A DNA stretch of 64,000 nt, taken from contig NC_030678.2 of NCBI RefSeq assembly GCF_000004195.4, positions 130,973,104-131,037,103 on the forward strand, written 5' to 3'. Below the pieces are notes generated by a model. That model was not told the origin of the DNA. It did no database searches and was given only the letters and a program-made list of their open reading frames with translations. Of the stretch, positions 50,070 through 61,226 are shown one piece after another. The first letter of the stretch is position 1. Each line of letters opens with the position of its first letter. Origin of the DNA: Xenopus tropicalis. Lineage: Eukaryota > Chordata > Amphibia > Anura > Pipidae. The position numbers were made by a program, and so were the translations under genes.

Positions 50070-50850
50070 AAACCTCTCATTATCCTCTGTTATCTTACAT
50101 CCTATTCTGCTCTATTAACTCCAAAAATGACTACATTTCCCATCATACTCTTATTTTACATCCTATTATGCCCTATTAACTCCAAATTGACTACATTTAC
50201 CATTATCCTCTATTATCTTACATTCTTTTCTGGCCTATGAAAGAAAAGATGACTGCATTTCCCATCATCCTCTGTTCACATACATCCTATTCTGCCCCAT
50301 TAACTACAAAATGAATACATTTCCCATCATCCTTTGTTATCTTATATCTTATCTCGACCTTTGAAAGGAAAGGTGACTGCATTTCCCATAATCCTCTTTC
50401 TCATATATCCTATTCTATCTTATTAACTACAAATTTTAAATCATCCTCCATTCTCTTACATCCTATTCTGTCCTATTAGCTACAAATTGACTACATCTCC
50501 CATCATTCTCTGTTTTCTTACATCCTTTTCTGGCCTATGAAGGATGACTACATTTCCAATCATTCTTTATTCTCTCACATCATATTCTGTTCTGTTAACT
50601 ACTAATTGACTACATCTCCCATCATTCTCTGTTCTCTTACATCCTCTTCTGGCCTAGGAAAGTAAAGATGACTACATTTCCAATCATTCTATATTTTCTC
50701 ACATTCTTTTCTTTTCTATTAACTACAAATTGACTACATCTCCCATCATTCTCAGTTCTATTACCCATTATCCCCTGTTATCTTGCATCCAATTCTGCCC
50801 TATTAACCATAAAATGACTACATTTCCCATCATCCTCTGTTCTCTTACAT
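50070..50850. repeat. Minisatellite with alternating units of about 61 bp
   Basis: Some twelve tandem units alternate between type A (TCCTATTCTGCCCTATTAAC, then CTACATTTCCCATCATCCTC) and type B (TTTTCTGGCCTATGAAAG, then GACTGCATTTCCCATCATCC). This gives a higher-order period near 123 bp. The shared core ACTACATTTCCCATCAT recurs in every unit. There is no coding potential. Confidence 0.85.
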
Positions 50851-51241
50851 CAAAATATGGTTTAGTGCAAAACATTAAGAGAAAAAATACACACACAACA
50901 TTGTTTATTTTTTTTTATTTATTTTATTGCCCCTTTTATTAGTAATTCAAGTTAAGGCATGTTTTAAAGACGTTCAACTTGAAAACCTCTCATGCAGCCT
51001 TGCCATAGTGGCCTGCATGTGTTGGATTTCAGGGGAAGGAGAAGGGGACAGAGAAAGGAAAATGGGAGACCAGGCTCGGTTTATGCCATGGCTGGCTGTG
51101 CTGGCAGAGGTGGGTGACCTGGCAGAAGCAGGTGGACTGCTTGGAATGGGTAGGATGCCAGAGGCAGGCAAGCTGGTAGAGGCAGCTGGGCTTGGTGTAG
51201 CTAACTGCTGACATGTAATGCTTTGTCACTAGTGATGAGTA

Positions 51242-51739
51242 GAGATGTAGTGAACTGTTCGCCGGCGAACAAATTCGCGCGAACATCGGGTGTTCGCGAA
51301 CGCGTATGTTCGCGAACTTTCAGCGTATGTTCGCAGTTTGGGTTCGCGCGGCATTTTCCGCAGTTTTTTTATCGACGCAAAAAATATCGCACAAATCACA
51401 CATGGCGTTTTTCCGCAAATCCCGTTTTCATGGTGTTTAGCACGAAAGAAAAAAAGCTGCGTATTTTCGCTAGAATATCTTGCGCAACGCTGTGCCAACA
51501 AAGTATTTTTTAGAGAAGTTTTTGCCCTTGATCCCCCTCCTGCATACCCCTGTCCAGGTCGTGGCACCCTTTAAACAAATTTAAAATCAGTTTTCTGGCC
51601 AGAAATGGCTTTTCTAGTTTTTAAAGTTCGCCTTCCCATTGAAGTCTATGGGGTTCGCAAAGTCCGTGAATATTCGCGAGTTTTGGCGTAAGTTCGCGAA
51701 CCGGTCCGCAAATTTTTTTTTTCAGGTTCGCTACATCCC
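51242..51739. mobile_element. GGGATGTAGCGAAC-type MITE, TA-flanked, nested
   Basis: The left end is GAGATGTAGTGAACTGTTCG and the right end is GGTTCGCTACATCCC, with TA at 51240-51241 and 51740-51741. The interior repeats TTCGCGAAC motifs. It sits at the edge of a GTGATGAG-type MITE, and CTAGTGATGAGTA stands on both sides (51229-51241 and 51739-51751). Tc1/mariner affinity is suggested by the TA, not proven. Confidence 0.75.
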
Positions 51740-51740
51740 T

Positions 51741-52170
51741 AGTGATGAGTAGTGAATCTGTCCCGTTTCAATTCACTGAAAAATTTGGGAAACTTCTGAA
51801 AAAAAGCAAAAAATTCACAAAGTACAATTTTTTTTATGCAACCGTGGCATTTTTGATGAGATCACAACCTTTTTTGACGTGACCGCAAATTTTCTGTGGT
51901 ATCATTTTGCAGCCGCTTCGCAAAAACTCAAATCGAAACGCGAATCCATGCCTGGCAAAACTTTTTTCTCATCACTAGTGATGAATGAATATGTCCTGTT
52001 TCACTTTGAGAATTCATTGAGAATGCACTGACGTCAACGATAATTTTTCTTAGCATTTTTTTCATTCAAAATGCATTGAGGTCAATGAGCATGCTTTTTT
52101 GTGCAGCATTTTTCTCATAACAAAATTTTGCAGTTAGTCCATGCCTGCCCAAAATGTTACTCATCGCTGT
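51741..52170. mobile_element. Two consecutive GTGATGAG-type MITE copies
   Basis: Copy one runs from AGTGATGAGTAGTGAATCTG (51741) to TTTTTTCTCATCACTA (51979). Copy two starts at AGTGATGAATGAATATGTCC and ends near CCATGCCTGCCCAAAATGTT (52160). They share CATCACTAGTGATGA at the junction, as expected for insertion of one at the end of the other. Confidence 0.7.
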
Positions 52171-52194
52171 AGCAGCTTAATAGGTTGCACATTT

Positions 52195-52445
52195 GCCTTA
52201 AGGCCATGGCAAATGGGGAGATTTGTTGCCTGGAACAAATCTTCTAAAAAAGGCCTTTTCTTTACTTACAGTATATGATTGGCTTGATCGCTGGAAAATA
52301 CAAAAGAAGGCCCTTTTCTACGATTAATCCAGATTCAGCGAGTAATGTTCTTTCTTAGTAGCGACCCAAAGGTAAGCGAAGGGGAAAGCTTTTTCAGGAG
52401 ATTTGTCACCCACTGTAGTGGAAATTTACCATGGGCAGCAAATCT
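52195..52445. mobile_element. Probable MITE, GGGGAGATTTGTTGCC type
   Basis: AAATGGGGAGATTTGTTGCC at the left and GGCAGCAAATCTTCCTGTG at the right form imperfect inverted ends around a low-complexity middle. There is no coding sequence. Confidence 0.45.
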
Positions 52446-52465
52446 TCCTGTGTTCCATCTGCTTT

Positions 52466-52673
52466 AGGGCTTGAACTGATGAGTGTTTCTTCCTGCGCTT
52501 CCCTGCAGTGGTGTTCTCCTGCATTCCATTTCTGTATGGGACTGTACTCAGTGCAAGTGCTAAATGCAGGTTCAAGTACAGCCCTATACAGATGAATGGA
52601 ATGTGTTTTTATCTATGCTCCATGTAGTGGAACGCAGGAGAGTGCAGGTAAAATGCTTGTCAGTACGAGCCCT
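52466..52673. mobile_element. MITE with AGGGCTTGAACTGATGAG ends
   Basis: The left end AGGGCTTGAACTGATGAG pairs with the right end CTTGTCAGTACGAGCCCT. The interior is also partly palindromic (TGCATTCCATTTCTGTATGG against CTATACAGATGAATGGAATG). This is a small non-autonomous element. Confidence 0.65.
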
Positions 52674-53100
52674 TACAGAGCAAGGATTCTGAGTTCAATT
52701 CTAGCCCTGTGAATGTACCAAAGTTTGAAGGTTGTGTAGTCCTTCCCTGAACTTCAGTGCTTCTCCCTGCTTGTGCTTCTGAGATGCCTCTTGGCTTAGT
52801 GATTGCATCACCTACTGTCTGCTTGCCCTGCTACCCATTTCACATTGCCTGCCCTGCCTGCATCCATCCTTGCTGTCCCTCTCGCGCTCCCTGACTACCA
52901 ATGTTGTAATGAGATCACTGTGTTAAATAAAAGTAAACAAAAGCATGTAAAAAAAAAAGGGACTTGTTTAATATTAAAATGTAAGGCAGTAATTCTTTTA
53001 TGGGGTAATTTTACTAGCAGCTTGTGGCAAGTAAAGACAATAAATTTGCTGTTCTATAAAGTATAAATCTTCCTTGTCTGCATAATGTTATTAGGTATTA

Positions 53101-53426
53101 CAGGTATCGGACCCCTTATCCGGAAACCCGTTATCCAGAAAGCTCCAAATTACGGAAAGCCTGTCTCCCATAGACTCCATTTTAATAAAATAATTCAGAA
53201 TTTTAAAACTGATTCCTTTTTACTCTGTAATAATAAAACAGTACCTTGTAATTGATCCCAACTAAGATATAATTAATTCTTATTGGATGCAAAACAATCC
53301 TATTGGGTTTAATTAATGTTTTATTGATTTTTTTAGCAGACTTAAGGTATGGAGATCCAAAAGGAAAGACCCCTTATCCGGAATACCCTTGGTCCCGAGC
53401 ATTCTGGATAACGGGTCCTATACCTG
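53101..53426. mobile_element. CAGGTAT-type MITE, best-preserved copy
   Basis: The ends are CAGGTATCGGACCCCTTATC and GGATAACGGGTCCTATACCTG, flanked by TA. Inside lie ATTACGGAAAGCCTGTCTCC and TAAGGTATGGAGATCC, which fix the order of parts for the broken copies at 5312-5853 and 9480-9732. Confidence 0.85.
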
Positions 53427-53636
53427 TATTTAAATAGATGAATGTGTTTTTGGAGGTTTATATAATTCCATACAATTATTAATAAGAGACATAGGCAGAA
53501 TGGTGGGAGGGGTTTTCACTGCTATTGCAGAGTTCAGCTGTCCGTCAGTATTGTGACCACTTCCTGTGAGACACTGCCACTTTTCATTTCACCTGGAATC
53601 TGAAAAAGGTTCCCTCTGCAACTCCGACATTATGAC

Positions 53637-53850
53637 TAGTGATGAGCAAAATTTTTGCCAGACATGGATTTGCAGCAATTTGGCGCCCGACAATAAAGTT
53701 GCATGTGTAAAAAAAATTGTAGCACGTTATTTTTTGATGCATGCAACTATTTTTAGACACGTGCAACGTCATTTTCCACATTTCCGAAATGCAAATCCTT
53801 TCTGAGTTCCACAAATAGATAAATGGGATAGATTCACTAATTATGACACT
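53637..53850. mobile_element. GTGATGAG-type MITE copy
   Basis: It begins TAGTGATGAGCAAAATTTTT and GCCAGACATGGATTTGCAGC and ends ATGGGATAGATTCACTAATT. The orientation is that of the copy at 33490. Confidence 0.65.
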
Positions 53851-54837
53851 TTTAGGAGGTAAAATTCTCTCAAATTTTTTTTTTCAGCATCATTACATAT
53901 TTTGAGGAAGGTTTAATATTACTGAAGATGAGCATATTATGTGCCTTACACGCAGAATGTGTACAGGGTTCTGACCTCTTTAGGTCACTCTAGTGGCGCT
54001 GCAGCTCCCTAAAGGATCGCCTGAGCTGGATTGTCTGCTGTGCTAGATGCATAATTTCCAGCCTGACAAAAATGTAATTTATGATGTGTGCTGGAACACG
54101 ATCATATCTTTAAATAAGGATTAAAAAATACATAATGAGAAAGACAATGTATAAAAAAAAATATTTTCTTAAGAAATGTCCTTTTTTTTACAGATAACCT
54201 TTTTTATGTAAATTAAAAATGGTTACAAAAAACTCTTGGACAAAATAACTTGGATTAGTAATGAATTACGTGCACCCATCAAAGACAGCTAACTAGGGAG
54301 GGGTGGACAATAGTGGACAGATGAACTCCTAACCAGTGGTAAAGGAGAACTCCATTGATCAGTCCTGCCAGGGATTAGACATTTTACTTGCTTCCCATTT
54401 TTCCTCCAGGCTTAACCAGCTATGTCGGGTAATGCCACACTGGAGAAAGCTGGCTGTCCTATCAGGAGGCAGCGACTGCCTACAGTGTATGCTGGAGGCA
54501 CAGAATGGGCGAGCCGATTATGACTCACCAAGACCTGCACAGGGTGGCAGGAGAAGTAGGAGAGCATGCCCACCTGAGTGCTTCAATTCAAGCCCTGCAG
54601 GGGCCACCAAGAAGGAACAAAGAAATACCCATCAAAGAAGAGGAGGCAGCCCCAGCCCTGGTCCAGTGCACCGGCAAGTGATGAGACTGAGCAGGATGCC
54701 CTAATCTCAGTACCGAGGAATGTTGTGGACAGGCTTTAACCTCAGTTAACACAGTGTCACCATATGGTTCCAGGGCATCTGTTTTACCCAGATGTCTAGT
54801 GGGACATTGTCCAGTAACATTGGTGCTGATTGCCAAT

Positions 54838-54995
54838 AGTGATAAGCAAATTTTTTCGTCAGGCTTGGATTCGCAGCAAATTTCCGCTTTTTGCCATTGG
54901 CGAATTGCTTTGTAAAACAGAGGAAAAATTAATTGCCCGTCCAAAAAAGTCATAGTTGCATCAAACTGGGCTGACAAAAAAAAAAAGTTGTGCAA
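54838..54995. mobile_element. GTGATGAG-type MITE, truncated by a LINE
   Basis: It begins TAGTGATAAGCAAATTTTTT and CGTCAGGCTTGGATTCGCAG, then stops where the following CR1-like LINE starts. Confidence 0.6.
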
Positions 54996-55506
54996 CAAGT
55001 AATAAAGGATAGGGTACTTGAATACATTGCTGTTCACAATATTATAAGTTTGTGCCAGCATGGTTTTATGAGTAACAGATCTTGCCAGACTAATTTAGTC
55101 ACCTTTTATGAGGAGGTGAGCAGGAACCTCGATGCTGGAATGGCAGTTGATGTCATCTACTTGGACTTTGCTAAAGCGTTTGATACAGTACCTCACAGAA
55201 GGTTAATGATCAAATTGAGGAATATTGGCCTAGAACATAATATTTGTAATTGGATGGAGAACTGGCTGAAGGATAGATTACAAAGAGTGGTGGTAGTAAA
55301 TGGAATATTTCTAATTGAACCAGCGTTGTTAGCGGAGTACCGCAGTGGTCAGTCCTTGGTCCTTGGCTTTTTAACTTGTTTATTAATGACTTGAAGGTGG
55401 GCATAGATGTTTCTGTTTTTGCTGATTGTTTTTCCCATAAAAACAATCAACATACCAGAGGCCACCCCTTTAGATTAGAGGAATGGAGCTTCCATTTGAA
55501 GCAGCG

Positions 55507-55944
55507 TGTAAGGATACTTACCGTGTTCGTCGCACAGTCCGCCATCCGCACGGGATCCAACGCTCAGTGCGTGTCGCGACTGGAATATCGCGTCGAATTG
55601 TGCACACTCCTGCACTTGCGTCTTGATGCATGGCGACTATTCGCACACACAGCGACTATTCTTACCCACGCTTAGCATGCATTTGGATGCACGGCGACTA
55701 TACACGGCGTACGTTTAGATGCACGGCGTGTGCTTTGTGTCCGTCTTGACGCTCGCCCTGGGCTATTTAAGGCTGGCTATAATGCCTATCAGTGCTTGGT
55801 TATCTCGGTCTCCTTTTAAGAAACCTAGCCTGTTCTTGTGTTTGAATCCCTCCAGTCTTGACCTTTGCTCTGAGCTTAGGGCTGTGTGGGGCACTTGTGG
55901 GTCTCTCTGTCAACATACTTGATCCCTTCCTGGTAAGCCTGACA
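55507..55944. mobile_element. Solo LTR (438 bp) inside the LINE
   Basis: The unit starts TGTAAGGATACTTACC and ends GGTAAGCCTGACA, so it has the TG...CA ends of an LTR. It is flanked by an exact 5-bp duplication CAGCG (55502-55506 and 55945-55949), and it interrupts the LINE frame between LKQR and the RLWNALP block. CTATTTAAGGCTGGCTATAA (from 55763) could serve as its TATA region. It is more GC-rich than its surroundings. No internal retroviral or Ty3/gypsy sequence remains, as expected after recombination between two LTRs. Confidence 0.85.
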
Positions 55945-56083
55945 CAGCGTAGGTGCTTTTTTACGGTAAGATTGTGGAATGCCCTTCCTAGTAATGTTGT
56001 AATGGCAGATTCTGTTAATGCCTTTATGAGGGGCCTGGCTGAGTTCTATTGTGATAATAATATCTACAGTTAGTATTAATGTT

Positions 56084-56087
<4 letters not shown>

Positions 56088-56121
<34 letters not shown>
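56088..56121. repeat. (TA)n microsatellite
   Basis: A pure TA tract within the LINE 3' untranslated region. Confidence 0.95.
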
Positions 56122-56124
<3 letters not shown>

Positions 56125-56225
56125 TAAGTATGTGTTGGTATAGATTGGTAAGTATAGGTTGTGTGTGCTGTGTTTACTTGAAGAGTTGAACTTGATGGAC
56201 TCTACCCTATGTAACTATGTAATTA

Positions 56226-58797
56226 CAAAATAATCCCTCAAAATATAAAATGAAACCTAATCATGTCAAGGAAATTAAAGTAACCAGCACAAAAAATTAC
56301 TTATTATGCCTAGTGCCCTCTTTCTGTGCCATCACACACTGCACAATTTATGTGCAAATACAGGTTACAGCCACATTACCAACCGATGTTATTTCCAACT
56401 GCATTGTCAGATCAGTTTCCATTCAGTACTAAAATTCTATATATCCTATATATAGTGCAGTAGCCATTACTAATTATGCATATGTGTATATACAAAATTG
56501 GCCTCTCTTTATATCTCTTGGTAAAGTCACTCTGTAGCTCTCTAAAGCACATTAAAGATTATCAATAACACAATAGCAATTACTAGCTGGAGTTCAAGGA
56601 CCAGTGGTGAGTTATAACTATCCTAAATCATTAATAGGGAATAGTCAAGATTGATTTTTGAAAAATGTTTTATGCTAAAACAACTTCTTTGCCAAATACA
56701 AGACATTAAACAATTAATTGTAATTAATTAATTTTGTAATGGTTTTATAATATTATAAGCTTATGCTTATCAGCTCAGGTACCTTTCCAGCACCTTGGTA
56801 CTTGATTTTCAGGTGACACAACTCTAGAAAACCAGGATAGAAGAGGGATGTCCATGAGACATAAACCCTCTTCTGTACACTCCCAACAACACCAAATGGG
56901 AGAACACAGATTTGGATGAAAGGAGACGTAGAAGGAACATAAATGAGAGGAAATAGGCCTACAGATAAAGACTGTCCAGGAGAGAGGGTTGCTGCAGCTT
57001 TTTTTCCCAACTTACAAAAATATGGACAAGACATATTTGACTGGTTACTAATGGGCTACAAAGCAGAAGGAACTTTGCATCATGTCAAGTTTTTTGTCAC
57101 TCATTTGATTATCCAACCAGCAATCAAGGTGACCTGGATAACCAAAACACCTTTAAAATTCATCATTTAATAGATGTAAAATGTACCAGGGCACTATCTA
57201 CAAAAAGTTTATATCTTCACCTCATGTTCCCTCAAGGTACTCTGATTCTCTCACATGCCTGTGTGTGTGTTAATGTGAATCAAACCTTAGATTGTAAGCT
57301 CCAGTGAAACAGTGATTGATGTGAATCAAGAACAATCATGGTGAAGTTCTGAGCAAACATATTTACATGATGTATGAGGGATTTTTCTAGGGTGAAAGAA
57401 ATGAATGGTCTTCATGCTGCAAAGTTTAAAGGCTTCTCCTTCCTTCCTCTGGTAATGTCTCTTTTCACTACTCATAGCTGACAGTAGCTTGCCACTTCTA
57501 ACTTTATACTTCACAGGCTGATACTATGACCTATCTGCTCTTTATCATTTGCCATCATACCTCTCCAACTGTTCTTTCAACAAAAACCTTTCTCCCAGCT
57601 GCTTCTCTCTTCACAACACAACTTTGTTCCTTTATTCTACCATTCTTTTTTAGATCTCTATAAAGCAATGTCTCCTGCTGGCTGTGTCCCTCATGTATGC
57701 TCTTCCATTTCTACAAGGCTTCTGTAGTGCTTCTCTCCTTTGTTAGCCGATACGTAATAATTAACTTTTAATAATGGTTTAGACCAAGGATCTCAACACC
57801 CCAGCCCTCCAGCTGTTGCTAAACTACAGCACTCAGCATACCCCCCAGCTGTCTCTGGGATGTTGGGAGCTGCATTTAAATCATCATGTTAGCCACATTG
57901 CACATCCCATCTGAGAGACTTAGTGCTTATGGAGTATTGGATATCGTCATGGAATGTTGACTATATTAGAGCTGCAACTTAACAACAGTTGGACATTCCT
58001 GGTGCATGCATTGGTATTCTAAAGAATTTTATTAGTATGGTTATCATCTAGATGGTATCTTATTTCCCTGGCTGGTAATTTTTTTGCGTGTCAGTGTTAT
58101 TAACAGGAAATAAAGGTAACAGAGATAAAGCTTCAAAGGAATGAAAGGTAAGGGGAGCCATTTGATCAATGCACTGGAATGAACACAGCTTAGATAGTCA
58201 AATACCAATTCCTCCCCCTTGTCTGTTGTCTGGTCTGGGGGTATGGATGAACTAAATGGGCTGTGGGGGCAACTGTGTCAGTGGGGATGATCCATGTTGT
58301 GGAAATGCCTAGAAACAAAAAGCCTCTAGAAATAAAAATGTTGTGCACAGCAAGTAGTCTGTTGCATACTGAATGACCATTGCACATGGCACATGATATT
58401 GGTGCAGGAGTGGCTTAGATTATTAGAATATTAATGCAGCTCTTTGTGATACATGCATTTGGGAGGTGTGCAAGGTGAGATCTTGATGTAGAGCACAATG
58501 TAGAGATACGGTGCAGATGTAGAAGCAGAGATTAAGCAAGATAATGCCCTCTAGCATATTTAAAAATGTACCATGACAAATCCCCCCCACCCATTATAGC
58601 CCCACAAATGTCTCACATTCTAGATTTATGCTTAATCATACATACAGTATTTTTTATTGACAATTGTTATTGCTTCCCCCTTAAAACCTTGTCCAAAACA
58701 TAAAAAGAAGGCACACATAAGATTACTGTAATTACATTAGGTAAAAAAATAAAGAGAAACAAATCCTGACACATTTTTTGCCTACACAGGGCTATTA
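56226..58797. other. Upstream flank, nothing coding
   Basis: AT-rich DNA. At about 57783-57995 is a repeat block with CCAGCTGTTGCTAAACTACA and, later, ACAGTTGGACATTCCTGGTG, the kind of inverted frog repeat that carries degenerate ACTACAA-CTCCCA motifs. No gene was recognised. Confidence 0.5.
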
Positions 58798-59039
58798 CAT
58801 ATACAGTTGAGCTCCAAACATCTCCGGACACGACATGCTGCTAAAACCAGGTCTTTATTGTTCCATCTAAAAACTAGACGCCTGACATGTTTCGTGCGCA
58901 AACGCACTTACTCATATGCCTATGAGTAAGTGCGTTTGCGCACGAAACATGTCAGGCGTCTAGTTTTTAGATGGAACAATAAAGACCTGGTTTTAGCAGC
59001 ATGTCGTGTCCGGAGATGTTTGGAGCTCAACTGTATATG
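58798..59039. mobile_element. 242-bp near-perfect palindrome, probable Penelope-like inverted termini
   Basis: The left arm (58798-58916) and right arm (58921-59039) are 119 bp each and match without a mismatch by my reading, around the 4-bp spacer TGCC. The right arm, read on the plus strand, holds ATGAGTAA, stem GTGCG-TTTG-CGCAC, then GAAACATGTC. This resembles a hammerhead core with a loop-less stem III. It also holds AATAAA at 58978-58983. Inverted terminal copies with hammerhead-like motifs are known in Penelope-like elements, so that origin is inferred. Confidence 0.65.
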
Positions 59040-60657
59040 ATATAACTTCTCCCTTCAGCTACGGGTTCGGGGCCCTGAGCACCCGGACCAACTGTGGACT
59101 CTGGTGAGCTTTTTCTGATTCTGCATTAATTACAAATTTCCATTGGGGCCCCCTAGAGTTTTTTCACAACTGCGCTAGGTCTGGGGTGTTCACACCCAGA
59201 CCTTTATATTTATTTGGTACGGGTTTTGATTTGTTTGGGGCTTCAATTTGTCATTCGTTTACATTTACTTTGTTATAAATACTATTTAGAGTAGAGGCTT
59301 TATTATTTGTTTTCTTATTAAGTAGCTGAACTTAATCTCTACACAGGGCTATTACTCAGATTTGAATTAATGAGTAAATGCTCTTCAAAGGCTAGAAAAC
59401 GCTTACCGTTTTTAATGAAAAGGACTAAAGTAGACCACCCTTTCACTTGACCTCTACAGCTGGAATGTTACAACTTGTTCAGGCCTCCCATATTATTATT
59501 TTATTTTATGTTGACACTTTAGCCCTAGGCCTGTTTGGCATCTCTGGCCTATATGGTGAATAAAGGTTCTCAGAATTTACCCTTTTCCCGAGAGATACTC
59601 AGCTATCTTTATCAAATACACTTGTTACATCTCTGCATTCAATCTGATTCCTATCTTATCTACATCACATTTTAGATTTTACATGTATTAGTCAGCACCA
59701 TAAGAAATGGTTACCGTGTTTCATAATAGAACTTATTCTACAACAGCAGCAACTATTACATCTGCTAATAGTACTACTGCATTTAAAATAAAATTATATA
59801 ATGATATAATTTGAAAATCGTTGCAAAAACTTGGTGGTGTTATCTCACTATGTTTTTTTAAATAGAAATATGTAAATATTGGCAGATTCTTATACAAGAC
59901 TTACATGGTATCCCACTGATCTTGACAGATATCTATATCATATCTGTTGGTTCGGAAAGCAGGCAAGTTAAAAAAAATGAATCTGCCAATGTACCATGTC
60001 ACCCAGTGCATGTTATATTGGCAGATGAGGAACTGAAGGGAATTTACTTCCTGCTGTTATTTTTGTTCATGCTCTTTGAAGAATTAATGGAAGCAACATA
60101 AAGGCAGCCATACTGTCTGTGACCTCACATACACTCTCCATTCCTTCTACTGTATTTGTAGGCTGAGTATACATTTTTGAGAATACCCTTTATAACTGTT
60201 TGCTGAACATGCTAAATATGTATTTTTTATTATATATACTGTACAAGATCCCTTGCAATATAAGTTCTTATATGTTGTAAATTTAACCCTGACTTCTTTT
60301 TCTCTCAAGCTGGAAATTATCTAGCAACATGTATTTTCTTCAGAAATAGACAAAACCCAGAAATATAAAATCGATTGATCAACTTTAGTTCCTGAAGGGC
60401 TTTAATTAATAACTGAAAATTATGTATTTTTTTTTTAAACTGACACATATCACCACAGGAGGTTCAACAAACTGTAGGTAGCCTTAGTGACACCTCAGGC
60501 AAGTCAGTTTGATCTCTTCAATATACAGATAAGCAAATAATGTTTGCTGGTTAATGTTGGAGAAAATTCTTAAATGATCCATATCATCCATTTGGAATTC
60601 ATGTTCTTTGGGAAGTTTGGGTATATTTTTAATTTATAATAAACATTATCACACTGT
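59040..60657. other. Upstream flank, possible element remainder
   Basis: The first 250 bp after the palindrome (GGGTTCGGGGCCCTGAGCAC, GGGGCCCCCTAGAG, GGGTGTTCACACCCAGACC) are GC-richer than the neighbourhood and may be part of the same inserted element. The rest is AT-rich with no gene. Confidence 0.4.
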
Positions 60658-61226
60658 GGGGCACATTTACTTACTCACGAACGGGCCGATTGCATCCTAT
60701 TGCGTTTTTTTCGTAATGATCGGTATTTGGCGATTTTTTTGGAAAATTGTCGCGACTTTTTCATTGCCATTCCGAATGTTGCGCAAAATTTGGCGATTTT
60801 TTCGTAGTGTTACTACTTGCGCGAAAAGTCGCGACTTTTTCGTAGCCTTTGCGCCGAGTATGAAAGATTTGGATTCATTCAAGCTTCAGTATGGTGACTT
60901 TTCTTGGGCCAGGTTGGAGCTGCAGGGTGCCATTGAGTCCTATGGGAGGTTTCCAAAATCATGCTAAGTCTGAAAGTTTCGCCCGCCGCTTACAAGCGAT
61001 CAATACGAAAAAGTCACGACAAGATACGAGTGCATCGTAATGGCTACGAAAAACTCGCGTTTTTTTGCGCAAATCGTATTGGTAACGAAAAGGTCGCGAC
61101 AATTTCCTAAAAGTCGTAAAGGCGCAGAAAAAAATCGCAAAAATACGAAAAAGTCGCAAAATGTTCGTTTTCCAATCGGAATTTTTCCAATTCGGATTCG
61201 GATTCGTGGGTTAGTAAATGTGCCCC
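60658..61226. mobile_element. GGGGCACATTTACTAA-type MITE, second copy
   Basis: The ends are GGGGCACATTTACTTACTCA and GGTTAGTAAATGTGCCCC, with TGT on each side (60655-60657 and 61227-61229). The two halves are inverted relative to each other: GCGACTTTTTCGTAGCC in the left half and GGCTACGAAAAACTCGCG in the right. About 120 bp of unique-looking sequence lies in the centre. Confidence 0.8.

Larger units (their letters stand above)
54996..56225 (+). mobile_element. CR1-like LINE fragment, split by a solo LTR
   Basis: Reverse transcriptase sequence is readable: HGFMSNRSCQTNLVTFYEEV, then YLDFAKAFDTVPHRRLM. After a frame break comes MFINDLKVGIDVSVFAD, where Ala-Asp is the remnant of the catalytic motif. 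The polymerase end RLWNALPSNVVMADSVNAFM follows beyond the LTR insertion, then a (TA)n run and the 3' end GTTGAACTTGATGGACT and CTATGTAACTATGTAA. Frameshifts and 5' truncation make it inactive. The tail fragment at 18427-18659 belongs to a related family. Confidence 0.82.

Noticed and set aside
50070..50850. CRISPR array
   Set aside because: The repeats are contiguous units of about 61 bp without unique spacers, in a vertebrate genome.
54336..55061. Frames of 122 (plus) and 157 (minus) codons over the same stretch
   Set aside because: They overlap on opposite strands, show no domain, and cross a MITE boundary at 54838.
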